NCBI GenBank assembly: GCA_963780175.1
Contig: CAWAAT010000003.1
Span: 346,592 to 410,591 of the forward strand
Length of the DNA: 64,000 nt
Direction of reading: 5' to 3'
DNA from: Brooklawnia sp963780175
GTDB lineage: Bacteria > Actinomycetota > Actinomycetes > Propionibacteriales > Propionibacteriaceae
This document shows positions 24,132-32,270 of the stretch, piece by piece (position 1 is the first letter of the stretch; each line of letters begins with the position of its first letter). The position numbers and the translations under genes were made by a program. Under the pieces are notes generated by a model. The model made no database searches and was not told the origin of the DNA. It saw nothing but the letters and a program-made list of their open reading frames with translations.

Positions 24132-25157
24132 ATGGAAGCCACGATGCGCGCCGCCGTCGTCACCAGGTTCCGCAGCCCACTGGAGTTGCGGCAGGTGCCG
24201 GTTCCCACCCCGGGAGCCGGGGAGGTGCTGGTGCGCGTCCACGCCTGCGGTGTCTGCCACACCGACCTGCACGCGGTGGACGGCGACTGGCCGGACGCGC
24301 CGCCGCTGCCACGCATCCCCGGACACGAGGCCGTGGGTGAGGTCGTCGAGATCGGCGCCGGGGTTGACCAGATCGCGGTGGGTGACCGGGTCGGCGTGCC
24401 ATGGCTGCACAAGGCGTGCGGACACTGCGGTCAATGCCTGTCGGGCTGGGAAACCCTGTGCGCCACCCAGGTGCGCAGCGGGTACGACGTCGACGGTGGG
24501 TTCGCCGAGTACGTCGTCGCGGACGCCGCCTTCGTCGCCAGGCTGCCCAGCGGGTTGGACTACCTGCACGCCGCGCCGCTGATCTGCGCCGGACTGACCG
24601 TCTACAAGGGGCTCATGATGGCCGACGCCGACCCCGGCGACTGGGTGGTCGTCTCGGGCGTCGGGGGTCTGGGACATCTGGGCGTCCAGTACGCCAGGGC
24701 CATGGGTTTCCAGGTCGTCGCCGTCGACATCGACGACTCCAAACTCAACCTGGCGGCGCGTCTCGGCGCGACCATGACCATCAACGTGCGCGACACCGAA
24801 CCGGTGGGTTACCTGCAGCGCCAGATCGGCGGTGCCCACGGCGCCCTGGTCACCGCGGTCTCACCCGGCGCGTTCGGCCAGGCGGTCGGCATGATGCGAC
24901 CTGGCGGCACCGTGGTGCTCAACGGTCTGCCGCCCGGCGACTTCCCGCTGGGCATCTACGACATGGTGATGCGGGCCATCACGTTGCGAGGCTCGATCGT
25001 CGGCACCCGGTTCGACCTGGATCGCGCTTTGGCGCTGGCCGCCCAGGCCAGGATCACGGCCACCGTCCATCCGGCCCGGCTCGAGGACGTCAACGACGTG
25101 CTGGCCAACATGCGGACCTCGTCCATACCCGGTCGCACCGTCCTGGACATGGGGTGA
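24132..25157 (+). CDS. zinc-dependent alcohol dehydrogenase (AdhP-like)
   Basis: A 341-residue medium-chain dehydrogenase. The catalytic zinc ligands are in VHACGVCHTDLH and GHEAVGE, the structural zinc cysteines in CGHCGQCLSGWETLC, and the Rossmann motif is GVGGLGHLGVQYA. It should reduce acetaldehyde to ethanol and regenerate NAD+ for EutE. In enteric bacteria this step uses EutG, an iron-type enzyme, so a non-homologous replacement has occurred. The start was placed at the ATG two bases after pta; the frame is open upstream within pta. No clear targeting helix is present. Confidence 0.9.
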   Translation: MEATMRAAVVTRFRSPLELRQVPVPTPGAGEVLVRVHACGVCHTDLHAVDGDWPDAPPLPRIPGHEAVGEVVEIGAGVDQIAVGDRVGVPWLHKACGHCGQCLSGWETLCATQVRSGYDVDGGFAEYVVADAAFVARLPSGLDYLHAAPLICAGLTVYKGLMMADADPGDWVVVSGVGGLGHLGVQYARAMGFQVVAVDIDDSKLNLAARLGATMTINVRDTEPVGYLQRQIGGAHGALVTAVSPGAFGQAVGMMRPGGTVVLNGLPPGDFPLGIYDMVMRAITLRGSIVGTRFDLDRALALAAQARITATVHPARLEDVNDVLANMRTSSIPGRTVLDMG

Positions 25158-25161
25158 GTCG

Positions 25162-26589
25162 GTGTCCGAGACCATCCTCAGCGTGGGCATCGACGTGGGC
25201 ACGTCCACGACCGAGCTGGTCTTCAGCCGACTGACCATAGACAACCTGGCGGGGGCGTCCTCGGTGCCCCGCATCCAGATCGTCGACAAGCAGATCATCT
25301 ACCGTAGTCAGATCCACAACACCCCATTGGTCAGCCCTGAGGTCATCAACGCCGAGGCGCTCAAGCGCATCGTGGTGGACGAGTACGCGCTCGCTGGTGT
25401 CACTCCCGGCCAGGTACGGACCGGGGCGGCGATCATCACCGGAGAGACCGCGCGGGCCGAGAACGCCGAGCAGGTGCTGACTGCGCTCAGCGAACTGGCC
25501 GGCGACTTCGTGGTGGCCACCGCGGGGCCCCTGCTGGAGTCGGTGCTGGCCGCCCGCGGCGCGGGGATCGACCGGTACTCGGAGACCACCGGCGAGGTGG
25601 TGGCGAACCTCGACATCGGCGGCGGCACCACGAACATCGCGGTCTACCAGCGGGGACGCCTACTCGGCGCCAGCTGCCTCGACATCGGTGGGCGTCTGGT
25701 GCGCGTCCTGGACGGACAGATCAGCTACGTCTCTGGCCCCGTCCAGCGGCTAGCCACGGCGTCGGGGATCGCCTTGGCCGTGCCGGGGCCGGCCGACCTC
25801 GACCGGCTGCGGGCGCTCGCCCGGGTGATGGCCCGGCAGTTGGCGATGGCCGTGCACCTGGTCGACCCGGACGCGGCGCACGCGTCTCTGTACACCAACG
25901 CCGGCACCCCACTGCCGGCAGCGATGGTGCCCTCGGTGGTCAGTTTCTCAGGTGGGGTTGCCGACCTGATCGACTCGCCGCGTCGGGACGATCCGTTCCG
26001 CTACTGCGACATCGGCGTCCTGCTGGGGTGGGCCATCGCTGAGGACTCGGCGTTCAGTCTCGTCCGACGCCACCGAGGCACCGAGACGATCGGGGCGACC
26101 GTGGTCGGGGCGGGTGTGCACACCACCGAGATCAGCGGCTCGACGATCGAGTACGCGGCCGCGGTGCTGCCCCTCCAGAACGTGCCGATCGTGCGCATCC
26201 CGATCGAACTCGAGGCTCCTGAGACACTCGCGGCTGCCATCAGTGAGCGGTTGCACCTGTTGCACCCCGACCAGAGCGACCAGAGCGTGGCGATCGCGAT
26301 GTCGGGCAGTCAGGCTACGTCTTTCGCTGAGGTGCAGCGAACGGCCCAGGCGGTCATCGCGGGGGCGCGTCCGGTACTGGACGGGCCGCACCCGTTGGTG
26401 ATCGTGCTGGAGAAGGACCGGGCCAAGGTGCTCGGACAGTCGCTGGCGGCGCTGCGTGGGCGCCGCGACGACGTGGTCTGCATCGACGGGGTGCAGACCA
26501 CCAGCGGTGACTACATCGATATCGGAACACCCGTCGGCGCCGGACGTGCGGTGCCGGTGGTGGTGAAGACGCTGGTCTTCAACGACTGA
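25162..26589 (+). CDS. EutA homologue, lyase reactivating factor (copy 2)
   Basis: A 475-residue EutA-family ATPase with phosphate loops GIDVGTSTTELVF and LDIGGGTTNIAVY. It shares the full layout of EutA1 but differs at many positions, so the duplication is old or one copy was acquired. It heads a second eutA-eutB-eutC set at the end of the operon and is expected to reactivate EutB2C2. GTG start four bases after the alcohol dehydrogenase stop, 18 bases before eutB2. Confidence 0.9.
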   Translation: MSETILSVGIDVGTSTTELVFSRLTIDNLAGASSVPRIQIVDKQIIYRSQIHNTPLVSPEVINAEALKRIVVDEYALAGVTPGQVRTGAAIITGETARAENAEQVLTALSELAGDFVVATAGPLLESVLAARGAGIDRYSETTGEVVANLDIGGGTTNIAVYQRGRLLGASCLDIGGRLVRVLDGQISYVSGPVQRLATASGIALAVPGPADLDRLRALARVMARQLAMAVHLVDPDAAHASLYTNAGTPLPAAMVPSVVSFSGGVADLIDSPRRDDPFRYCDIGVLLGWAIAEDSAFSLVRRHRGTETIGATVVGAGVHTTEISGSTIEYAAAVLPLQNVPIVRIPIELEAPETLAAAISERLHLLHPDQSDQSVAIAMSGSQATSFAEVQRTAQAVIAGARPVLDGPHPLVIVLEKDRAKVLGQSLAALRGRRDDVVCIDGVQTTSGDYIDIGTPVGAGRAVPVVVKTLVFND

Positions 26590-26607
26590 TAGGCACAAGG
26601 AGGGGCA

Positions 26608-27975
26608 ATGAAGCTGCGAACCAGCCTGAACGGGGTGACCTACCGGTTCACCGGCATCAACGACGTGCTGGCGAAGGCGAACGAGCCCAAGTCGGGCGAC
26701 CGACTGATCGGCATCGCCGCCCAGACCGCCAGCGAACGACTGGCCGCCAAGGTGGTGTTGTCGGAGCTGACGGTCGGCGACATCACCGAGAACCCGACGA
26801 TCCCGTACGAGGAGGACGAGGTCACCAGGGTCAACTGCGACGGGCTGAACCAGCCCGGCTATCAGCGGTTCAAGAACATGACGATCGGCGAACTGCGCGA
26901 GTGGGTGCTCGACCACAAGACCACCCCCGACGAACTGAAGCGTTCGGGTCGGAACTTCATCGGCGAGGTCGCCGCCGCGGTGGCGAAGATCATGACGTCG
27001 ATGGACCTGGTCTACGGTGCGTCCAAGATCCACTACACGACCCACTGCAACACCGAGGTCGGGCAGGAGGGCACGATGTCCTTCCGCTGCCAGACCAACT
27101 CCACCACCGACGATCCCGAGACGATCGTGCTGGGCTTGATGGAGGGTGTCAGCTTCGGTTGTGGGGACGCGTGCCTCGGCATCAACCCGGTGGGCGACGA
27201 CGCGGCCAACACCAAGCGGATCGCCGATGCGGTCTTCGACTTCATGGTCCGCAACGAGATTCCCACCCAGGTGGTGGTGCTTTCGCACATCACCACCCAG
27301 ATGGAGGCGGTGCGCCGAGGCGCGCCCCTGTCGATGATCTTCCAGTCGATCGCGGGTACCCAGGCTGCCAACGACGACTTCGGCGTGAGTCGTGCGCTGC
27401 TGGAGGAGGCCTACGAACTGGTCAGGCAGCACGGCATCTGCCAGGGCCCGAACCTGCTCTACTTCGAGACCGGTCAGGGCTCAGAGGTCTCGATCGGACG
27501 TGACCACGGCGTCGACGAGATGACGCTGGAGGCCCGCACCTACGGGTTCGGACGATTCTTCCGGCCCTTCCTGGTCAACAACGTCTCGGGCTTCATCGGG
27601 CCGGAAACCATCTATGACGGCAAGGAGATGATCAGGGCCAACCTGGAGGACCACTTCATGGGCAAGTTCCTCGGGTTGCCGATGGGCATGGCTCCGTGCT
27701 GGACGAACCACACGTCCATCACCATGGACGACCAGCAGCAGGCCACCATGTTGCTCGGGCTGGCCGGTGCCACCTACTACATGGGTGTGCCGCACGCCGA
27801 CGACGTGATGCTGGCCTACCAGGACACCAGCTTCCACGACGACGCCACGCTGCGCGAGCTGCTGGGTCGCACGGCGGCCCCGGAGTTCCACCGTTGGATG
27901 ATGTCGCGCGAGTTGTGTGATGAGCGCGGTGTGCTGACCGAGCGGGCCGGCGACGGCTCGATCTTCCTGAAGTGA
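26608..27975 (+). CDS. EutB paralogue, divergent B12-dependent amino-alcohol lyase large subunit (copy 2)
   Basis: A 455-residue EutB-family barrel that aligns with E. coli EutB and EutB1 without gaps through the substrate-binding region. It keeps Arg160 and Gln162 (SFRCQT), Asn193 (GINP), Glu287 (YFETGQGS) and Phe329 (GFIGPE). Asp362, which binds the amino group of ethanolamine, is Ala (PMGMAPCWTNH), and its flanking cysteines become Met and Pro. Pro163 is Thr, and the Leu-Gly before Asp-Asp near 396 is His-Ala. The catalytic chemistry is probably retained but the substrate may differ from ethanolamine. AAGGAGGGG precedes the ATG. Confidence 0.88.
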   Translation: MKLRTSLNGVTYRFTGINDVLAKANEPKSGDRLIGIAAQTASERLAAKVVLSELTVGDITENPTIPYEEDEVTRVNCDGLNQPGYQRFKNMTIGELREWVLDHKTTPDELKRSGRNFIGEVAAAVAKIMTSMDLVYGASKIHYTTHCNTEVGQEGTMSFRCQTNSTTDDPETIVLGLMEGVSFGCGDACLGINPVGDDAANTKRIADAVFDFMVRNEIPTQVVVLSHITTQMEAVRRGAPLSMIFQSIAGTQAANDDFGVSRALLEEAYELVRQHGICQGPNLLYFETGQGSEVSIGRDHGVDEMTLEARTYGFGRFFRPFLVNNVSGFIGPETIYDGKEMIRANLEDHFMGKFLGLPMGMAPCWTNHTSITMDDQQQATMLLGLAGATYYMGVPHADDVMLAYQDTSFHDDATLRELLGRTAAPEFHRWMMSRELCDERGVLTERAGDGSIFLK

Positions 27976-27984
27976 GGCGATGAG

Positions 27985-28875
27985 ATGAACGACGTACAAA
28001 TCGAAGACATCGTCCGGCGAGTGCTCTCTGAGCTGGGCGCCGGAAGTGCTGGGCGCACGTCAGAACCGGCCCCGTCGCAGGCAGCCCCGGGAAGCGTGGC
28101 GACCATCGAGGACGCCGAGATCCCCGACATCAGGGCGATCGACTACCGGCTGGTGTACGAGGTGCCGAATGCCGTCAACCCCGAGGAATTCAAACGGATC
28201 AAGGCGCGCACCTGGGCACGGCTGGGTCTGGGACGCAGTGGCCCGCGCTACAAGACGGCCTCGCTGCTGCGGTTCTGGGCTGACAACGCAGCCTCGATGG
28301 ATGCGGTGTTCACCGACGTCCCCCAGGAGTGGCTGGAGATGATGCACCTGTTCGGCGTGCAGACCAGATGCACGTCCAAGGACGAGTACCTCACCCGGCC
28401 GGATCTGGGGACGCAGTTCGACGACGCGGCGATCGCCGAGATCAAGAAGCGCTGCGCACCGAACCCGCAGGTGCAGGTCTACGTGGCCGACGGGCTGTCG
28501 TCCACCGCGGTGGAGGTGAACGTGCCCGACCTGTTGCCAGCCCTGGAGCAGGGCCTGAAGCTGGACGGCCTGAGCATGGGGACGCCGTTCTTCGTCAAAT
28601 ACGGCCGGGTGCGCTCGATGGAGCCGATCTCCCAGGCCCTCGGGTCGACCGTGACCTGCGTGCTGCTCGGCGAGCGTCCGGGCCTGGCCTCGGCTGAGTC
28701 GCTGAGCGCCTACCTGGCGTACAAGGCGACGGTGGGGATGTCGGAGGCCGACCGGACGTGCGTGTCGAACATCCATCGGGAGGGCACCAACCCTGTCGAG
28801 GCCGGGGCGCACATCGCCGACATCATCAACGAGATGATCAAGCAGCAGGCCTCGGGGATCAACCTGAAGCTCTGA
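27985..28875 (+). CDS. EutC paralogue, lyase small subunit (copy 2)
   Basis: A 296-residue EutC-family subunit. The N-terminal helix IEDIVRRVLSEL is the same putative encapsulation motif as in EutC1, followed by a Pro/Ala/Ser linker. The body keeps VADGLSSTAVEVN, LLGERPGLASAESLSAY and SNIHREGTNPVEAGAH. It should pair with EutB2 and bind the corrin ring, and the targeting helix implies that the second lyase is also packed in the shell. It is the last gene of the operon and converges on the tocopherol-cyclase-like gene 15 bases away; no strong terminator is seen. Confidence 0.9.
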   Translation: MNDVQIEDIVRRVLSELGAGSAGRTSEPAPSQAAPGSVATIEDAEIPDIRAIDYRLVYEVPNAVNPEEFKRIKARTWARLGLGRSGPRYKTASLLRFWADNAASMDAVFTDVPQEWLEMMHLFGVQTRCTSKDEYLTRPDLGTQFDDAAIAEIKKRCAPNPQVQVYVADGLSSTAVEVNVPDLLPALEQGLKLDGLSMGTPFFVKYGRVRSMEPISQALGSTVTCVLLGERPGLASAESLSAYLAYKATVGMSEADRTCVSNIHREGTNPVEAGAHIADIINEMIKQQASGINLKL

Positions 28876-28890
28876 GGGTCGCGGCGTCGG

Positions 28891-29919
28891 TCATCGAATC
28901 GGCGTCGGGCGCCCGCCTCGCCGGGCCAACTCGGCCTCGGCGCGCTGCAGGCCGCCGTGTTCCAGGCCAGCGACCGTGGTCGAGCCCTGCCAGACGGTGC
29001 GTCCCCGGCGACGGACGGTGACCGCCAGGTCTCCGATGAGGTGTTCGAGGGCGCCCGGGGTGTTGCGGTGTTCGGCCGGTAGGGGGACGGGCAGGACGTG
29101 GGCGGCAACCTGGGGTGCGTGGGCGTCCACGTCGACCTGCCACTCTCGGGAGCGGCCGCGCAGCCGCCACGTGTCGTCGGTGATCCGGGCCTGGACGGGG
29201 GAGAGTCCGGGGTTGCCCAGCCTGATGACGGTGCGGTCGGGAAGCCGGACGACCAGTCCGGTGACCTCGGTGTGCAGTGGGCCGGCGCTGACCTGTCCAC
29301 CGGCGAAGGCCACGCCGGCGTCCGGATCGTCGAAGCCGTGCGCCTGGCCCCACCACCAGGAATTCGGGAAGCCGCCGCGTCCCCAGTTCTTCTCGCCATA
29401 GACCTGGGCGTCGGTGAAGCTGAAGTCGTCGCCGTCGATCGACACCCGGCCGGACGCCCGCCCGCCGAGCAGCCAGGGATGCCAGTACTGGTTCAGTCCT
29501 GGCACGGCATGGAAGAAGCTGGAACCGCCCCACGCCCGGTGCGGCCAGCGGTCGATGTCAGTGAAGGTGGCGTCAAGTGAGCCGCCAGGCAGCCGGACGC
29601 GCAGCCGACGGTCGTCACCCGTCCACGCCTCACCCGAGCCGGCGGACAGCTTCCGGGGATCAGCCCAGGCGCCCTCGAGTGCCGCGGTGATCAGCCCGGC
29701 AGGGGCCCCGTCTGGCCCGGGTGAGGTGGCCAGACCGACCGTCGCCCACGGCCCCCTGGGGCCTCGGTTGACCCCGATCAGGGCGATCACGACCCGGGGA
29801 CCGGTGATCCGCCAGAAATACCCTTCCATGGCTACCCCGTGGAACCGTTCGGGTGCCCCGAACGGCAGGTCGCCGCCGGTGGCGCGATAGGCAGCGTGCA
29901 GGCGACCCACGCTCACCAC
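28891..29919 (-). CDS. tocopherol cyclase-like protein
   Basis: A 342-residue soluble protein resembling the tocopherol cyclase family: FHGVAMEGYFWRITGP at the N-terminus, SSFFHAVPGLNQYWHPWLLGG, the YGEKNWGRGGFPNSWWWGQA block and WQVDVDA near the C-terminus. Plant members close the chromanol ring of vitamin E. Bacteria of this kind do not make tocopherol as far as I know, so the true lipid substrate is open. Its 5' end overlaps the aldo/keto reductase by 7 bases, so the two form an operon facing the eut locus. Confidence 0.75.
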   Translation of the reverse strand: MVSVGRLHAAYRATGGDLPFGAPERFHGVAMEGYFWRITGPRVVIALIGVNRGPRGPWATVGLATSPGPDGAPAGLITAALEGAWADPRKLSAGSGEAWTGDDRRLRVRLPGGSLDATFTDIDRWPHRAWGGSSFFHAVPGLNQYWHPWLLGGRASGRVSIDGDDFSFTDAQVYGEKNWGRGGFPNSWWWGQAHGFDDPDAGVAFAGGQVSAGPLHTEVTGLVVRLPDRTVIRLGNPGLSPVQARITDDTWRLRGRSREWQVDVDAHAPQVAAHVLPVPLPAEHRNTPGALEHLIGDLAVTVRRRGRTVWQGSTTVAGLEHGGLQRAEAELARRGGRPTPIR

Positions 29920-30752
29920 TCTTCGTGGGTGTTGGCGTTCCAGGCCGCAGCCTCGCCCAGGTCGAGGGTTGCCAGGTCGATCATGTCCTGGGCGGTGAGT
30001 TCGAAGCCGAACAGGTCGGCGTTGCGGCGCCAGCGCTGCGGGTTGGCCGACGACGGGATGACGACCGCCCCCTGCTGGACGGCCCAGCGCAACACCACCT
30101 GCGAGACGTCCACGCCAAGTCGGGCGGCGATCTTGCGGGTGATGATCTGGTCCATCGGCTTCTCGGCGCCGCCGAGTGGACGCCAGCCCTGAGTGACGAT
30201 GCCCTTGGACGCCAGGAACTCGCGCAGTTCGGTGCGGGCCAGCGCGGGGGACAGTTGGATCTGGTTGACCACCGGCCAGACCCCCGTGGCGGAGTACAGG
30301 TCCTCAAGGTGGTGGCGCAGGAAGTTCGAAACGCCGACGTGGGTGACCAGGCCCTCGCCCTGCAGTTCCAGCATCTCGTGCCAGGTCTCCAGAGCCAGGC
30401 CGCGCGACGGGTTCGGCCAGTGGATCAGCAGCAGGTCGACGTAGTCGGTGTTCAGCTTGCGTAGAGACTCAGCCAGACCGCGCCTGGTAAACCCGAGACC
30501 CTGGTCCATGCCTGCGATCTTGGTGGTCAGGAAGATCTCGGAGCGGGGCACACCCGAGCGGCGGATGGCCTCACCCACGGATCCCTCGTTGGCGTACTGG
30601 GCGGCGGTGTCCAGCAACCGATAACCGGCGGCGATGGCGTCAGCCAGCAGGTCGGCCAGCTCGTTGCCCTTGGCGAACAGCGTGCCGGTGCCCACCTGCG
30701 GGATCGCCCCGCCGTCGAGGAGCGGGACGGTTGGGATCGCGATGGTTTCCAT
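29913..30752 (-). CDS. aldo/keto reductase
   Basis: A 279-residue NADPH-dependent aldo/keto reductase with the catalytic tetrad in order: Asp and Tyr in LLDTAAQYANE, Lys in LTTKIA and His in LLIHWPNP. The cofactor motif near the C-terminus includes VVIPSSANPQRWRRN. It probably reduces a carbonyl compound; the specific substrate is unknown. I chose the ATG at 30752 with GGAG just upstream; a GTG three codons earlier is possible. Shares an operon with the tocopherol-cyclase-like gene and is divergent from the esterase gene. Confidence 0.88.
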   Translation of the reverse strand: METIAIPTVPLLDGGAIPQVGTGTLFAKGNELADLLADAIAAGYRLLDTAAQYANEGSVGEAIRRSGVPRSEIFLTTKIAGMDQGLGFTRRGLAESLRKLNTDYVDLLLIHWPNPSRGLALETWHEMLELQGEGLVTHVGVSNFLRHHLEDLYSATGVWPVVNQIQLSPALARTELREFLASKGIVTQGWRPLGGAEKPMDQIITRKIAARLGVDVSQVVLRWAVQQGAVVIPSSANPQRWRRNADLFGFELTAQDMIDLATLDLGEAAAWNANTHEEW

Positions 30753-30840
30753 GGGCTCCACTGTGTCACAGTGAACCCAGACCTGGCCGAACTCAGCCGT
30801 TGCTCACGGCGGAGCAGAGCCACTCCCCAGGAGGCAAACC

Positions 30841-31599
30841 ATGATCCACGACATCGTCCACCCAACAGGTGATCCGTCGGTCAGCCTGGCCAGCTACGTC
30901 CATGACCAGCGACCTGCGCTGGCCAACGTCGCGCGGCGTCCGGGCGTCCTGGTGCTGCCCGGAGGCGGTTACGAGCACTGCTCCGACCGCGAGTCGGAGC
31001 CGGTGGCGTTGGCCTTCGCCGGGGCCGGCTACCAGAGCTTCGTCCTGCGGTACTCGGTGGGACAGGCCAGCGTGTGGCCCGCACCGTTGCGCGACGCGGA
31101 GGCCGCCATGGGCAGCATCATCGAAAACTCGCAGCGTTGGGGAGTCGACGTTGCTCAAATCGCGGTGATCGGGTTCTCTGCCGGGGGGCACCTGGCGGCG
31201 TCCCTGAGCCTGCTGGGGACGGTGCGTCCGGCCCGGATGATGCTGGTCTACCCGGTGATCACCCGCGAGACGTTGCAGGTGTGCCACCCGGGGGTGCACG
31301 GCGCCCCCGATCTGCTCGACGCCGTGGACGAGTCGTGCCCGCCAGCCTTCCTGGTGCACACCGCACTGGACGATCTGGTGCCGGTCGGCGATTCCCTGGC
31401 GATGGCCCAGCGACTGGCGCAGGCCCAGGTGCCGTTCGAACTGCACGTTTTCCCCGAGGGTCCCCACGGGCTGGCGCTGGGCACCCACTTCACCTCGACC
31501 GGACGACCGCAGATGGCCCAACCGTCGTTCGCCGGCTGGCTGCCGTTGGCCATCGACTGGCTGGCCCGGCAGTTCCCGATCGGGGCGACCGGGGCGTGA
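30841..31599 (+). CDS. alpha/beta hydrolase (acetyl-esterase-like)
   Basis: A 252-residue cytoplasmic alpha/beta hydrolase of the BD-FAE/acetylxylan-esterase-like type. The oxyanion motif is VLPGGGYEHCSDRE and the nucleophile elbow is GFSAGGHLAASL; the acid is likely in HTALDDLVPV and the histidine in PEGPHGLALG. No signal peptide is present, so it acts on an internal ester. GGAGG lies shortly before the ATG. It stands between the eut-side block and the conserved DUF4177/RidA pair. Confidence 0.85.
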   Translation: MIHDIVHPTGDPSVSLASYVHDQRPALANVARRPGVLVLPGGGYEHCSDRESEPVALAFAGAGYQSFVLRYSVGQASVWPAPLRDAEAAMGSIIENSQRWGVDVAQIAVIGFSAGGHLAASLSLLGTVRPARMMLVYPVITRETLQVCHPGVHGAPDLLDAVDESCPPAFLVHTALDDLVPVGDSLAMAQRLAQAQVPFELHVFPEGPHGLALGTHFTSTGRPQMAQPSFAGWLPLAIDWLARQFPIGATGA

Positions 31600-31635
31600 C
31601 CCTGGGATTCGGGCAGCTGTTCTAATCTTGGCTCC

Positions 31636-31815
31636 ATGAGTGAAGCACCGCAGCGCATCAAGTGGGAGTACTTCGTTGCCCCCGTGCTCAGCCACGTGGC
31701 CCAGCAGATCCTCAACAACTTCGGCTCCGAGGGCTGGGAACTCGTCCAGCTCGCACCCGGGCCCAATCCCGATTCCCTGGTCGGGTACTTCAAGCGTCCG
31801 GTGCGTGAGTCCTGA
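31636..31815 (+). CDS. DUF4177-like small protein
   Basis: A 59-residue protein, MSEAPQRIKWEYFVAPVLSH followed by FGSEGWELVQLAPG and YFKRPV. The pattern KWEY...LN..G..GWELV matches the DUF4177 family of unknown function. The stop overlaps the RidA start (TGATG), so the two are coupled. From memory this pair is conserved in actinomycetes next to whiB4 (Rv3678A/Rv3678c), which marks the right edge of the inserted eut block here. Confidence 0.8.
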   Translation: MSEAPQRIKWEYFVAPVLSHVAQQILNNFGSEGWELVQLAPGPNPDSLVGYFKRPVRES

Positions 31816-32270
31816 TGCTCGCCAGCGAACGCCTGGCGGAACTCGGCATCGAACTGCCAGTGGCGGCTGCCCCCTTGGGTGCCTACGTTCCTGCCCGACG
31901 AATCGGCAGCCAGGTGCTGACCAGCGGCCAGCTGCCGATCACCGCCGATGGCGGCATCATCACCGGGCGTCTCGGCGCTGATCTTGATGTCGCCGCCGGG
32001 CAGCGCGCCGCCCGCGCCGCGGCGTTGAAGGCCATCGCCGCAGCGGTCACGCAGGTCGGCCATGTGGACGAGATCCGGGAGATCGTCAAGGTCGTCGTCT
32101 ACGTGTGTGCCACCGCATCGTTCACCGATCACGCCAAGGTCGCCAACGGTGCCTCGGACCTCCTCATCGAGATCTTCGGGGACGCAGGACGCCATGTCCG
32201 CAGCGCCGTGGGAGTGGCGTCGTTGCCGGCGGGCGCCGCGGTGGAGGTCGAGTTGGTCGTCGGGATCTGA
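31815..32270 (+). CDS. RidA-family protein
   Basis: A 151-residue YjgF/YER057c/UK114-family protein of the longer subclass with an N-terminal helix. The core reads TSGQLPITADGGIITGRLG, IREIVKVVVYVCAT, and RSAVGVASLPAGAAVEVELVV; the arginine that binds the substrate carboxylate in RidA appears to be in the last block. RidA enzymes hydrolyse reactive enamine/imine intermediates released by PLP enzymes. It is directly followed by nth with no gap. Confidence 0.88.
   Translation: MLASERLAELGIELPVAAAPLGAYVPARRIGSQVLTSGQLPITADGGIITGRLGADLDVAAGQRAARAAALKAIAAAVTQVGHVDEIREIVKVVVYVCATASFTDHAKVANGASDLLIEIFGDAGRHVRSAVGVASLPAGAAVEVELVVGI

Noticed and set aside
25948..27432. 494-codon minus-strand frame opposite eutA2/eutB2
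   Set aside because: Shadow of two clear genes in high-GC DNA; no family motif and no ribosome binding site.
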